DNA from: an uncultured Paracoccaceae bacterium
GTDB lineage: Bacteria; Pseudomonadota; Alphaproteobacteria; Rhodobacterales; Rhodobacteraceae
Direction of reading: 5' to 3'
Assembly (NCBI GenBank): GCA_937872465.1
Contig: CALMSR010000039.1
Coordinates: 124,001 to 188,000, forward strand
Length of the DNA stretch: 64,000 nucleotides
A model generated the notes under the pieces. That model did no database searches, was not told where the DNA came from, and worked only from the letters and a program-made list of their open reading frames with translations. Shown here piece by piece: positions 55,735 through 63,327 of this stretch (within the stretch, counting starts at the first letter, position 1; every line of letters starts with the position of its first letter). Made by a program: the position numbers and the translations under genes.

Positions 55735-56184
55735 ATGGATGTAGCATACATCTCCGCGTTCTCGGCGCTGGCCGGTTCGATCGTCGGCGGCCTGATGTCA
55801 GGCTTCACGACCTGGCTGAGCCACCGCTATCAGGCGAAGGCTGGGCTGATCGTCCATAAACTTTCGCATCGAGAGGATCTCTACAGAGACTTCATCGTTG
55901 CGGCGTCGAAGGCCTTTGGCGAGGCCAACATGCGCAGTGAGCCGCAGGTTCAGGAGTTGGTCACCCTTTACGGCATGATCAGCAGGATGCGTGTGGAATC
56001 CTCGCCGCAAACGATCGCGCGCGCGGAGGCGGTCGTTCGTGCAACGATCGATGCCTGTCTCGCGCCGAACAAGACGCTGGCCGATCTGCACGCGGCCATG
56101 CGAAGCGGTGAAGAGGGAATGGACCCGCTGAAGGAGTTCGCCGAGGCCGCGCGCGAGGAACTCAGCAGGCTACGGTACCTATAG
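55735..56184 (+). CDS. Conserved membrane-anchored protein of unknown function
   Basis: A 149-residue protein: one N-terminal membrane helix (AYISAFSALAGSIVGGLMSGFTTWL), then a helical domain rich in charged residues (HKLSHREDLYRDFIVAASKAFGEA). It resembles a family of short proteobacterial hypotheticals, but I know no function. It is complete and starts 20 bp after the truncated pump's frame ends. Confidence 0.65.
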   Translation: MDVAYISAFSALAGSIVGGLMSGFTTWLSHRYQAKAGLIVHKLSHREDLYRDFIVAASKAFGEANMRSEPQVQELVTLYGMISRMRVESSPQTIARAEAVVRATIDACLAPNKTLADLHAAMRSGEEGMDPLKEFAEAAREELSRLRYL

Positions 56185-56432
56185 GGCGACGCCCGCGCGG
56201 AATCGGTCGCATCCGGCAGAGTCGTTGGGCAGTCGAGGGGTGCGGACACCCAACGATCTCGAGTTCATCGGCGCGCCCCGGGGACCCCACTCAATGGCGA
56301 GCACGTGCGCATGTCGAGGCCGGTCTCAGCGATCAGACGCGACCCTTGTGCGACGTCGCTGGCTGCGCCCGCGACGCGGAGACGTTGATCGCGCCGCCGC
56401 CGAAGTTTGCACTCCGAAGCCCCGTCCGCGAT

Positions 56433-56747
56433 TCAGACAGCCGGCGGGGCCCAGTTCAGGAAGAAGCCTACGTCGCCAGGGATGTCGCCCGGAAAGCTTA
56501 TCACCATCGCCTTCAGCTTGTAGCCCCGCGGCTTCGCCAGCTCTTCGTAGCTCTCGAAAAGCTCCTTCGCCTTGCCTTGCAGCGTCTCAGGCCAGCTCGG
56601 GTCGTTGTTGTTGATGGCGCGTCCGCTGTCTGTGCATAGACCCGAGGGGAAGCTGTAGATCATCGCCTCGAACTTACCATCCTTCACCGCGTTCATGACC
56701 AGACGCCGCACCATCGCCATCTCGTCGTCGCTGACGTGATTGTTCAT
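56433..56747 (-). CDS. Small conserved protein of unknown function, start uncertain
   Basis: From the ATG at 56747 the frame gives 104 residues with a clear pattern: MVRRLVMNAVKDGKFEAMIYSF, LCTDSGRAINNNDPSWPETLQG, and LKAMVISFPGDIPGDVGFFL near the end. I have no named family, though the composition and spacing look like a real coding gene. The open frame goes upstream to a TTG at 56837, but that part overlaps the plus-strand fragment at 56740, so the original 5' end was probably replaced. Confidence 0.55.
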   Translation of the reverse strand: MNNHVSDDEMAMVRRLVMNAVKDGKFEAMIYSFPSGLCTDSGRAINNNDPSWPETLQGKAKELFESYEELAKPRGYKLKAMVISFPGDIPGDVGFFLNWAPPAV

Positions 56748-57231
56748 GAAGTCGCGGGTGAATTCCGCGAGCCTGTCCCGACGCGACGATATCGATCTCG
56801 CCTTGAGCTTCGCCGGGATCGATGCGCCGACGGTCAATCCTGACCAGTGGCGCTTCGGTGTGATCTATGGGCTTCTGTGGCCACGCGGCGCGCAGATCCG
56901 CCAGGCAGGCCTTCGCCTCTCGTCGATCTTTGTTGACCTGCCGTTTCCCGAGCCTCTGCTCGTACGCGCCTATCTTAGTGAAGGCTCGGTGCCGATCGAC
57001 GTCTGCGCCGCCAACTGGCAGGCGCTCTGCCTGGCACGCCTTGCCGAAGTCGGTGCGGCCACCCTGGTCTGCCCAATGGCGGACGCCGACCGACTCGCCA
57101 ACGCTTTGGCCTTCTTAGCGACCAACCCGGTCCAGACCGCCTATCTCTCGGTCTTTGCCCGCGTCCAGGCGGTGCGCCGGGTGGCTGATCAATTTGAGGT
57201 CGATGCTGACATCGCAGAGGCGCTGCAATGA
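56740..57231 (+). pseudogene. C-terminal fragment of a larger gene, possibly the helicase-associated dpdJ
   Basis: An open frame of 163 codons whose content from about residue 20 (GIDAPTVNPDQWRFGVIYGLLWPRG) onward reads like the internal and final part of a larger protein. No fold motif is recognisable. Its stop overlaps the start of the DpdK-like gene (ATGA). In Dpd systems dpdJ directly precedes dpdK, so this may be the tail of dpdJ. That is an inference from order only. Confidence 0.35.
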
Positions 57232-57884
57232 CCTTCGAAACCCGCCGCATCTTCAAGAGCGCTGTCACGAGCCAGAATCTGATCCGCGAGTTGCTCCAAT
57301 TGATGCTTCTCGGCGGACTGCTCGCGCCAGGCGGCGAGCGGGCTTGGCTTGTGAGCCCCTGGATCAGCAACATCGTACTGTTCGACAACCGCGCGGGTGG
57401 ATTCGGCGCGGTCAATCCGGAATGGGGTAGTCGCGAGATCCGGCTGATCGAGGTCGCGAAGGATCTCATGGCGAGAGGCACCCCGCTCGGCATCGCGACC
57501 AGCTTCGATAAGCACAATGACCCACTGATCGCCGCATTAAGGGACGCTGTTGACGAAGAAGGGCTCGCCGAGCAGCTGACCATCGTCCGGCGTCAGCACC
57601 TCCACACCAAAGGCGTGCTCCTGCAGCGTGGCCTGCTCACTGGCTCGATGAACCTCACCCATAATGGGCTCGAGCTCAACGACGAGATGGTCGTCTACGA
57701 CACCAGCCCCAAGACGCTCGCCGATCCGAGCTCCACCCTCAAGGCCTTCGAGCAGCACATCGCAAGGCGCTATCCGCGCCTTTTCGCTTCACGCCGCGGC
57801 ATCCGCACGGCCAGGAGCCCGGTTCTTTCCCGACGCGAGGCTGAACTTCGCCGAGAACCTGCTCGCCGGAAGCGCCGGACTTGA
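57228..57884 (+). CDS. Phospholipase D-like protein, DpdK-like
   Basis: A PLD-fold protein. The sequence carries WLVSPWISNIVLFDNRAGGF at about residue 40 and the HxK catalytic motif HLHTKGVLLQRG at about residue 124, with NLTHNGLELND. This matches my memory of DpdK, the PLD-type member of Dpd 7-deazaguanine DNA-modification defence systems; the identification should be tested. Beyond about residue 185 (ARRYPRLF) the frame runs into the truncated acetoacetyl-CoA synthetase region. The authentic C-terminus therefore appears lost or shortened, and function is doubtful. Confidence 0.6.
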   Translation: MTFETRRIFKSAVTSQNLIRELLQLMLLGGLLAPGGERAWLVSPWISNIVLFDNRAGGFGAVNPEWGSREIRLIEVAKDLMARGTPLGIATSFDKHNDPLIAALRDAVDEEGLAEQLTIVRRQHLHTKGVLLQRGLLTGSMNLTHNGLELNDEMVVYDTSPKTLADPSSTLKAFEQHIARRYPRLFASRRGIRTARSPVLSRREAELRREPARRKRRT

Positions 57885-59549
57885 CGGGGCAAGCGACGCC
57901 ATTGTGTTCCGCGCCGAGGCCGGGCCGATCTGCCGCTGGTCATGGGACGAGTTGCGCCGTATGTGTCGCGGCTGCAACAGGCCCTGGCCGCCCTCGGCAT
58001 CGGCGAGGGCGACCGCGTCGCCGGGCTCTTGCCGAACATCCCAGAGGCGGTCGTCGCCATGCTGGCCACCGTTTCGCTCGGGGCGGTCTGGTCCTCGGCC
58101 TCGCCGGACTTCGGAGTTCGCGGCGTGCTCGACCGCTTCGGCCAGATCGAACCCAAGGTGCTCATCACGGTTGATGGGTACCGCTACGTCGGCAAGGACA
58201 TCGACCTCGCCGGCAAGCTCGCGGAGTTGCAGCCGTTCCTGCCGACAGTCGTCCGCTGCGTCGTTGTCGGCCATCTCAGTAACGGTCACGCGGCCGCGCA
58301 GGCGCTCGCCAACGGCGTGACCTGGACCGAATTCACCGCACCCCATCCGCCGGCACCGCTTCGCTTTGCCCAGCTACCCTTCGACCATCCGCTGGTGATC
58401 CTCTACTCCTCCGGCACGACGGGCGCGCCGAAGTGCATAGTCCACCGCGCCGGGGTGCTCCTTCAGCACCTCAAGGAGCTCGGTCTGCACGCCGATGTGC
58501 GCCGGGGCGACCGGCTGTTCTATTTCACCACGCTCGGCTGGATGATGTGGAACTGGCTGGTGTCGGGTCTCGCGCGCGGCGCGACGCTGATGCTCTTCGA
58601 CGGCTCGCCGTTTCACCCCGGCCCGAACGTGCTGTTCGACTACGCCGAGGCGGAGCGTGTGACGCATTTCGGCACATCCGCCAAGTACCTCGATACGCTA
58701 CGCAAGTCCGGCCTCCGTCCACGCGAGACCCATGACCTCTCGAGCCTGCGCGCAGTCTTCTCGACCGGCTCGCCACTGGCGCCGGAGGCGTTCGACTACG
58801 TCTATGACGCGATCAATCCCGACCTGCACCTCGCCTCGATCTCGGGCGGCACCGACATCTTGTCCTGCTTCGTGCTCGGCGATCCGACCCGCCCGGTTCT
58901 GCGCGGCGAGATCCAAGGCCCCGGCCTCGGGCTCGCCATAGAGGTCCGCGACGCAGCGGGAGGGCCGGCGCCCGCCGCGGCGAAGGGAGAGCTCGTCTGC
59001 GCCGCGCCGTTCCCCGCGATGCCTCTCGGCTTCTGGGGCGATGATGGCGGCGCGCGATACCACGCAGCTTACTTCGAGCGCTTCCCGGGCGTCTGGTGCC
59101 AGGGAGATTTCGCCGAGACGACGGCGAACGGCGGCTTCGTGATCCACGGCCGCTCAGACGCCACGCTCAACCCCGGCGGTGTGCGCATCGGCACCGCCGA
59201 GATCTACGCCGAGGTCGAGAAGGTGCCGGAAGTGCGCGAATGCGTCGCCATCGGTCAGGATTGGGACGGCGATGTTCGCGTGGTGCTGTTCGTCGCGCTG
59301 CATCCTGGCGCCATGCTCGACGACGTGCTCGTCGGCCGGATCAAGTCGGGCATCCGCGCCGGTTCCTCGCCTCGGCATGTGCCCGCAAGAATCGTCGCTG
59401 TCGCTGACATACCTCGCACAAAGACCGGCAAGGTCACCGAGCTCGCGGTGAGCGATGTGGTTCACGGCCGCGTTGTCACCAACCGGGAGGCGCTCGCGAA
59501 CCCGGAGGCGCTCGAACTCTTTCGCGACCTGCCCGAACTTCGTGCCTGA
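57814..59549 (+). pseudogene. Acetoacetyl-CoA synthetase, 5'-truncated with a frameshift
   Basis: The sequence carries acetoacetate-CoA ligase features: GARFFPDARLNFAENLLAG near the beginning, the AMP-binding [15 protein letters not shown], and a long C-terminus with [12 protein letters not shown]. The first about 100 residues are missing, replaced by the DpdK end. A frame change near 57955 splits it: the segment WDELRR is in one frame and [12 protein letters not shown] in the next. After it, a frame opening at 57942 runs 535 codons to the stop. An N-terminally truncated product is possible but unlikely to be active. Confidence 0.75.
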
Positions 59550-59582
59550 TCGCCTGGTCAGCCTGAACCGAAAGGAATCATC

Positions 59583-60116
59583 GTGGCCGTCTACAAGCTC
59601 GACGAATACTCCCCCGAGTTGCCGGAAGCGGGCAATTACTGGATCGCCCCGAGCGCCACGGTAGCGGGCCGGGTCCGCGTCGGTCGCGACGTCGGCATCT
59701 GGTTCGGCGCCGCGTTGCGCGGCGACGATGAGGCCCTCGACGTCGGCGATCGAACGAACGTTCAGGACAATGCCGTGCTTCACGCCGACCCTGGGTTCCC
59801 ACTCATGATCGGGCGTGGCTGCACGATCGGGCATGGTGCCATCGTCCACGGCTGTACGATCGGCGACAACACGATGGTTGGCATGGGGTCGACGATCATG
59901 AACGGCGCCCGCATCGGCGCGAACTGCATCATTGGGGCCAATGCGCTCGTCACGGAGGGGAAGGCCTTTCCCGACAACAGCCTGATCATGGGAGCGCCCG
60001 CGAAGGCCGTCCGCGAGCTCGACCCGAACGCAGTTTCGGAATTGGAGCGCAGCGCCGAGGCGTACGTCGAGAAATGGCGGCGATACGCTCGTGGCGCCGA
60101 GCGCGTTGCAGATTGA
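59583..60116 (+). CDS. Gamma-class carbonic anhydrase family protein
   Basis: A 177-residue left-handed beta-helix with hexapeptide repeats (IGHGAIVHGCTIGDNTMVGMG). Zinc-binding histidines are His67, His84 and His89, spaced as in gamma carbonic anhydrases. It starts at GTG 59583 with AAGGA 7-8 bases upstream, 33 bp after the acetoacetyl-CoA synthetase remnant, its probable former operon partner. It seems intact. Confidence 0.9.
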   Translation: MAVYKLDEYSPELPEAGNYWIAPSATVAGRVRVGRDVGIWFGAALRGDDEALDVGDRTNVQDNAVLHADPGFPLMIGRGCTIGHGAIVHGCTIGDNTMVGMGSTIMNGARIGANCIIGANALVTEGKAFPDNSLIMGAPAKAVRELDPNAVSELERSAEAYVEKWRRYARGAERVAD

Positions 60117-60354
60117 TCCGGACGGGGAACGACCAGCAACGTGGCTCGAACATTGCCTCGCGCGTAGCAACGCGCTGAACTTGACGCCGGCTCCACGACG
60201 CAGGGACCCAGGAGCAGCGGGAACGACACGCCGCAGCGATGCCAGCCGGGGCGGGATCCATGACGGAGTGGGGTCCGGAATCTCGATTCCGACCTGCGCA
60301 TTGAGCACCCCGCCTAATGCGAAGCAACTCACCCAGAACGGGACGAGAACCGCG

Positions 60355-60387
60355 AGGGCAGAAAAAGGGCAGAAAAAGGGCAGAAAA
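60355..60387 (+). repeat. Three tandem 11-bp repeats beside the tRNA-Gln fragment
   Basis: AGGGCAGAAAA occurs three times in tandem with period 11 (60355, 60366, 60377). A fourth copy in the same orientation is at 60520-60530, on the other side of the tRNA-Gln fragment. Such direct repeats resemble arm-type binding sites of a tyrosine integrase. Confidence 0.75.
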
Positions 60388-60443
60388 TGGCGGGCGGAAC
60401 GAAACGCGCCCGTAATTTCCTTTGTGATTTCAGGATGTTAGGC

Positions 60444-60487
60444 TGGCTGGGGAACCTGGATTCGAACCAGGACTAACGGAGTCAGAG
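60444..60487 (-). tRNA. 3' half of a tRNA-Gln (CUG) gene, attachment-site remnant
   Basis: Read on the minus strand, the sequence gives the anticodon loop CTCTGAC, an intact T-arm (CCTGG-TTCGAAT-CCAGG), the acceptor 3' strand TTCCCCA and GCCA. The 5' half does not follow: the next bases (AGCGA) fail to pair with TCCGT and no D-arm is present. It is not a functional tRNA. A 44-bp block ending at the tRNA 3' end is the usual core of an integration site. As the retained end is the 3' end, an inserted element would lie to the right (higher coordinates), which is inference. Confidence 0.8.
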
Positions 60488-60519
60488 TCGCTACGCACCC
60501 TTTGAATTCATTGGATAAA

Positions 60520-60530
60520 AGGGCAGAAAA
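60520..60530 (+). repeat. Fourth copy of the 11-bp repeat
   Basis: AGGGCAGAAAA, identical to the three tandem copies at 60355-60387 and on the opposite side of the tRNA-Gln fragment. Confidence 0.7.
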
Positions 60531-60709
60531 TCTGCCGCCGGTCTGCGGCAGTCGCCCGCAACCTCGCCTGCCGGCATGGGCGCGGGAGGCGCGGGGCTCA
60601 GATCCGGCCGCTGAGCCGCGGAGTGTGGAGTGAAGTCGTATCGATTATCGATTGGACCGACATCGCTTTGCGGCGCGAAGGAGCGGTGGAGAACGGGTTG
60701 CGTCGGGCG

Positions 60710-60763
60710 GTTGGCGGAGGAACAGGACCTGGGGTCCAGTATTCTCTGGGGCGTAAGTTATTG
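60710..60763 (-). repeat. Dispersed 54-bp repeat, copy B
   Basis: 46 of 54 positions match copy A at 42238-42291. It lies between the tRNA-Gln fragment and the IS5 remnant. The 18.4 kb between the two copies includes both efflux modules. Confidence 0.7.
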
Positions 60764-60804
60764 GAACATATAGGATCGGCAATCCGGCGTGGTGCTTGTC
60801 TTCC

Positions 60805-60958
60805 GGGGGCTATGGACCGCGCACGACGCTCTACGGCCGGCTCGTGCGCCGGCCGGCCGCGGGCGTCTGCCATCGCCTCCTCGAGGCCGCCTCAAGGCCT
60901 ACGACGGCGACATCGTGATGGCCGACGGAGTCGGCCGAAGCGCAACCGAGCGACCCCG
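60805..60958 (+). pseudogene. IS5-family transposase remnant
   Basis: One frame reads GGYGPRTTLYGRLVRRPAAGVCHRLLEA and the next, shifted frame reads LKAYDGDIVMADG. These are successive segments of IS5-type (IS427-like) transposases, normally joined without a break (YGPRTTLYNRFVRW and KAYDGDIxMID). The catalytic residues and ends are gone. Confidence 0.7.
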
Positions 60959-60960
60959 TT

Positions 60961-61209
60961 GACACCCCGCGACGAAGACCAGCATGGAGAGGCGGAGGAG
61001 GTTGCGCGCGCCAAGCCGCTCTGCGAGCCACGCGCTCAGCGGGACGAAGATCGGCAGCGCGACATGGTCGGCGGTCAGCGCGAACTTGAGGACCCCCGGA
61101 TCGGTGCCGATGTCGGCGGCGATCGCCGGCAGCGACGGGCGATAACCATTGCGTCCATGTTCTCCATGAAGAGCGCGACGGAGAGCACCGTGGGAATCAG
61201 TGGCGACAC
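60961..61209 (-). pseudogene. MFS drug transporter remnant (EmrB/QacA type)
   Basis: Minus-strand codons give VSPLIPTVLSVALFMENMDAMVIA, then after a one-base loss near 61140 the frame resumes with SLPAIAADIGTDPGVLKFALT and VPLSAWLAERLGARNLL. These form the start of a 14-TM MFS transporter, in which MENMD and LPAIA are conserved. Only the first helices remain. The end abuts the IS5 remnant. Confidence 0.75.
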
Positions 61210-61259
61210 AGGGTGTGCTCGGTCCAGAAGGGGACAGTGAGCAGCAAGGAGAGACGCAG

Positions 61260-62123
61260 ATGACAGTGTTCGATCAGCGGAGGTGCGAGCTCGGGGAGGG
61301 TGCGCTGTGGCATCCATTGCGAAGGCAGCTCTTCTGGTTCGACATTCTGGGCAAGGGGCTGTTGAGCCGCGACGGCGATCGAGAGCTTCGCTGGAGTTTC
61401 GACGAGCTTGTCTCCGCCGCTGGGTGGATCGACCGCGAGCGCCTTCTCGTTGCCTCGGAGACGGCGCTGTGGTGCTTCGACGTGGAGACAGGGGCAAAGG
61501 AGCGCGTCGTACCGGTCTCGGCGGAGCTCGTGCATCTGCGATCGAACGACGGCCGAGCCGATCCTTGGGGAGGCTTCTGGATCGGCACGATGGGCAAGAA
61601 TTCCGAGAATCGGGCCGGGAGCATCTGGCGCCTGTGGGGCGGCGAACTGCGCGAGCTCTTTTCTGGCATCTCGATCGCCAACGCGATTTGCTTCGATGCC
61701 GAGCGAGAGCTTGCATATTTCGCCGACACCGGGCTCGGCACGGTTTGGTCGCAAGGGCTCGATCCGGCGACCGGCTGGCCGAGCGGCGAGCCGCGGACCT
61801 TCCTGAAGCTCAGAGGAACCGGCTTCAATCCGGACGGTGCGGTGGTCGATTCCGAAGGACGGTTCTGGAACGCCCAGTGGGGCGCGGGGCGGGTCGCTTG
61901 CTACGGGCCGGACGGCGCCTTCCTCCGGGAGGAGCGCTTCGACGCCAGCCAGCTCAGCTGTCCCGCGTTCGGCGGTGAGGACTTCCATACCCTTTTCGTC
62001 ACCTCGGCCCAGCAAGGCATGGATGCCGCAGCGCGCGAGGCGGAGCCGAACGCGGGCGCCACGTTTGGACGACACCTTCCGGAGGTGCGGGGCATTGGGG
62101 AACCGGCCGTCGTCCTCGGCTGA
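61260..62123 (+). CDS. SMP-30/gluconolactonase family lactonase
   Basis: A 287-residue beta-propeller sugar lactonase. Metal ligands are the Glu in CELGEGALWHP (about residue 13), the Asn/Asp in RSNDGRADPWGGFW, and the Asp in NPDGAVVD. The start at 61260 has AAGGAGAG upstream. Next to D-galactose dehydrogenase and galactonate dehydratase, it probably hydrolyses galactono-lactone. It is convergent with the gal gene. Confidence 0.88.
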   Translation: MTVFDQRRCELGEGALWHPLRRQLFWFDILGKGLLSRDGDRELRWSFDELVSAAGWIDRERLLVASETALWCFDVETGAKERVVPVSAELVHLRSNDGRADPWGGFWIGTMGKNSENRAGSIWRLWGGELRELFSGISIANAICFDAERELAYFADTGLGTVWSQGLDPATGWPSGEPRTFLKLRGTGFNPDGAVVDSEGRFWNAQWGAGRVACYGPDGAFLREERFDASQLSCPAFGGEDFHTLFVTSAQQGMDAAAREAEPNAGATFGRHLPEVRGIGEPAVVLG

Positions 62124-62183
62124 CCGGCGAGGGCGCAGGCGGTTCGGCGCGTCGGGCCACCATGCGGCTCGAGTAGACGCCAT

Positions 62184-62241
62184 CGCCTGACCGGTAGGTG
62201 ACCCGCCTTTGCAGGGCGTCGATCGCCGCGGCGGTCAGGCG
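62184..62241. terminator. Inverted repeat between convergent genes
   Basis: CGCCTGACCG (62184-62193) and CGGTCAGGCG (62232-62241) are perfect 10-bp arms, 38 bases apart. The right arm overlaps the 3' end of the dehydrogenase gene. It may serve as a bidirectional terminator, though the loop is long. Confidence 0.4.
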
Positions 62242-63164
62242 TCGTCCTCGAACGGCGCCGTTTCCTGGCGGCGGCCTAGGAGGAAAGCGTCGGCCACCAG
62301 GGCGAGCGGCGCGAGATCGACGTCCGAGGAGCCGCTCTGCACCAGGTCGACGAAGCGGCGGTAGAGCCTCTGGTACTCTCGGTCGGGGTCGGTGACCCGC
62401 GTGTGGCCGTCGATGGAAAGACGCGCGCCACCGCGGCTCAGCACGAGGCGGCCAGCATCGGTTTCGGCCGTGATGTCCCACGTCTGCGCGCCGGTTTGGC
62501 GCCAGTCCAGGTCGGCCGTGATCGGCACGCCACTCGCGGTGCGCGCCGACAGGGTCGCCGCGATCGGCGCCGCGCGGTTCGCCGGATAAAGGAGATCCGC
62601 AGCGGTAAGGTGCATCGGCTCGGGAAGAATGCGCGTGACGATCGAAAGGGCGTTGACGCCGGGATCAAAGACGCCGAGCCCCCCGGGTTCCCAGATCCAT
62701 TGCTGACCGGGATGCCAACGGCGGACATCCTCTTTCCAGGAGACATGCAGGTTGCGAAGCGTCGTGCCCGCCAGAAAGTCGCGCGCGGCCTCGACGCCCG
62801 CCGCCTCGCGAGAATGCCAGGTGGCGAACAGCGTAACCCCCGCGGCCGTCGCCAGCCGGGCGAGCGAGTCGACTTCGGCGATGCTGGAGCCGGGGGGCTT
62901 TTCCAGCATCAGGTGCCGGCCGGCCCGGATCACCGTCACTGCCTGATCAAAGCGGCCTTGCGGCGGCGTGCAGAGCGAGATCGCCGTGATGTCCGGCTCG
63001 GCCGCGAGCAGGGCGCCGACGTTCGGGTAGTTGGCAACGCCGTCGAGCGTGGCATTCCGGCTTGCGATGGCAACCAGCTCGATCCCTTCCGTCGCGGCGA
63101 TCGACGGCAGGTGCTGAGCACGGGCGATGGTGCCGAGTCCGACGAGGCCGAGCCTGATGGTCAT
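62235..63164 (-). CDS. gal: D-galactose 1-dehydrogenase (Gfo/Idh/MocA family)
   Basis: A 309-residue NAD(P)-dependent enzyme. It has the Rossmann motif GLVGLGTIARAQHLP, ISLCTPPQGRFDQA, the EKPPG motif with the catalytic lysine, and WKEDVRRWHPGQQWIWEPGG followed by GVFDPGVNALSIV. The pattern matches D-galactose 1-dehydrogenase of pseudomonads closely. It makes D-galactono-lactone, the substrate of the nearby lactonase. The ATG at 63164 begins the fold; frames further upstream are not homologous. Confidence 0.9.
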   Translation of the reverse strand: MTIRLGLVGLGTIARAQHLPSIAATEGIELVAIASRNATLDGVANYPNVGALLAAEPDITAISLCTPPQGRFDQAVTVIRAGRHLMLEKPPGSSIAEVDSLARLATAAGVTLFATWHSREAAGVEAARDFLAGTTLRNLHVSWKEDVRRWHPGQQWIWEPGGLGVFDPGVNALSIVTRILPEPMHLTAADLLYPANRAAPIAATLSARTASGVPITADLDWRQTGAQTWDITAETDAGRLVLSRGGARLSIDGHTRVTDPDREYQRLYRRFVDLVQSGSSDVDLAPLALVADAFLLGRRQETAPFEDDA

Positions 63165-63327
63165 GCCGGCGCCCCTTGGGGCCGCAAGAGGACAAGCGCC
63201 GGCGCGGCCAGGGCGCGGCTGGCTCCGACCACCGAGTGACCGCGGTTGGGACGGGTATCGCCACTCCCGGAAGTATCGGCCTCCCGGTTGATGCCTTCGT
63301 CGAAGGCGAAGGTGTCCTGCATCGGGC

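Noticed and set aside
60091..60441. 116-codon frame ending in KKGRK-type repeats
   Set aside because: The repeated part is only the translation of the 11-bp direct repeats, and the beginning overlaps the carbonic anhydrase gene.
60444..60487. Functional tRNA-Gln gene
   Set aside because: Only the part from the anticodon loop to CCA is present; the D-arm and 5' acceptor strand are absent.
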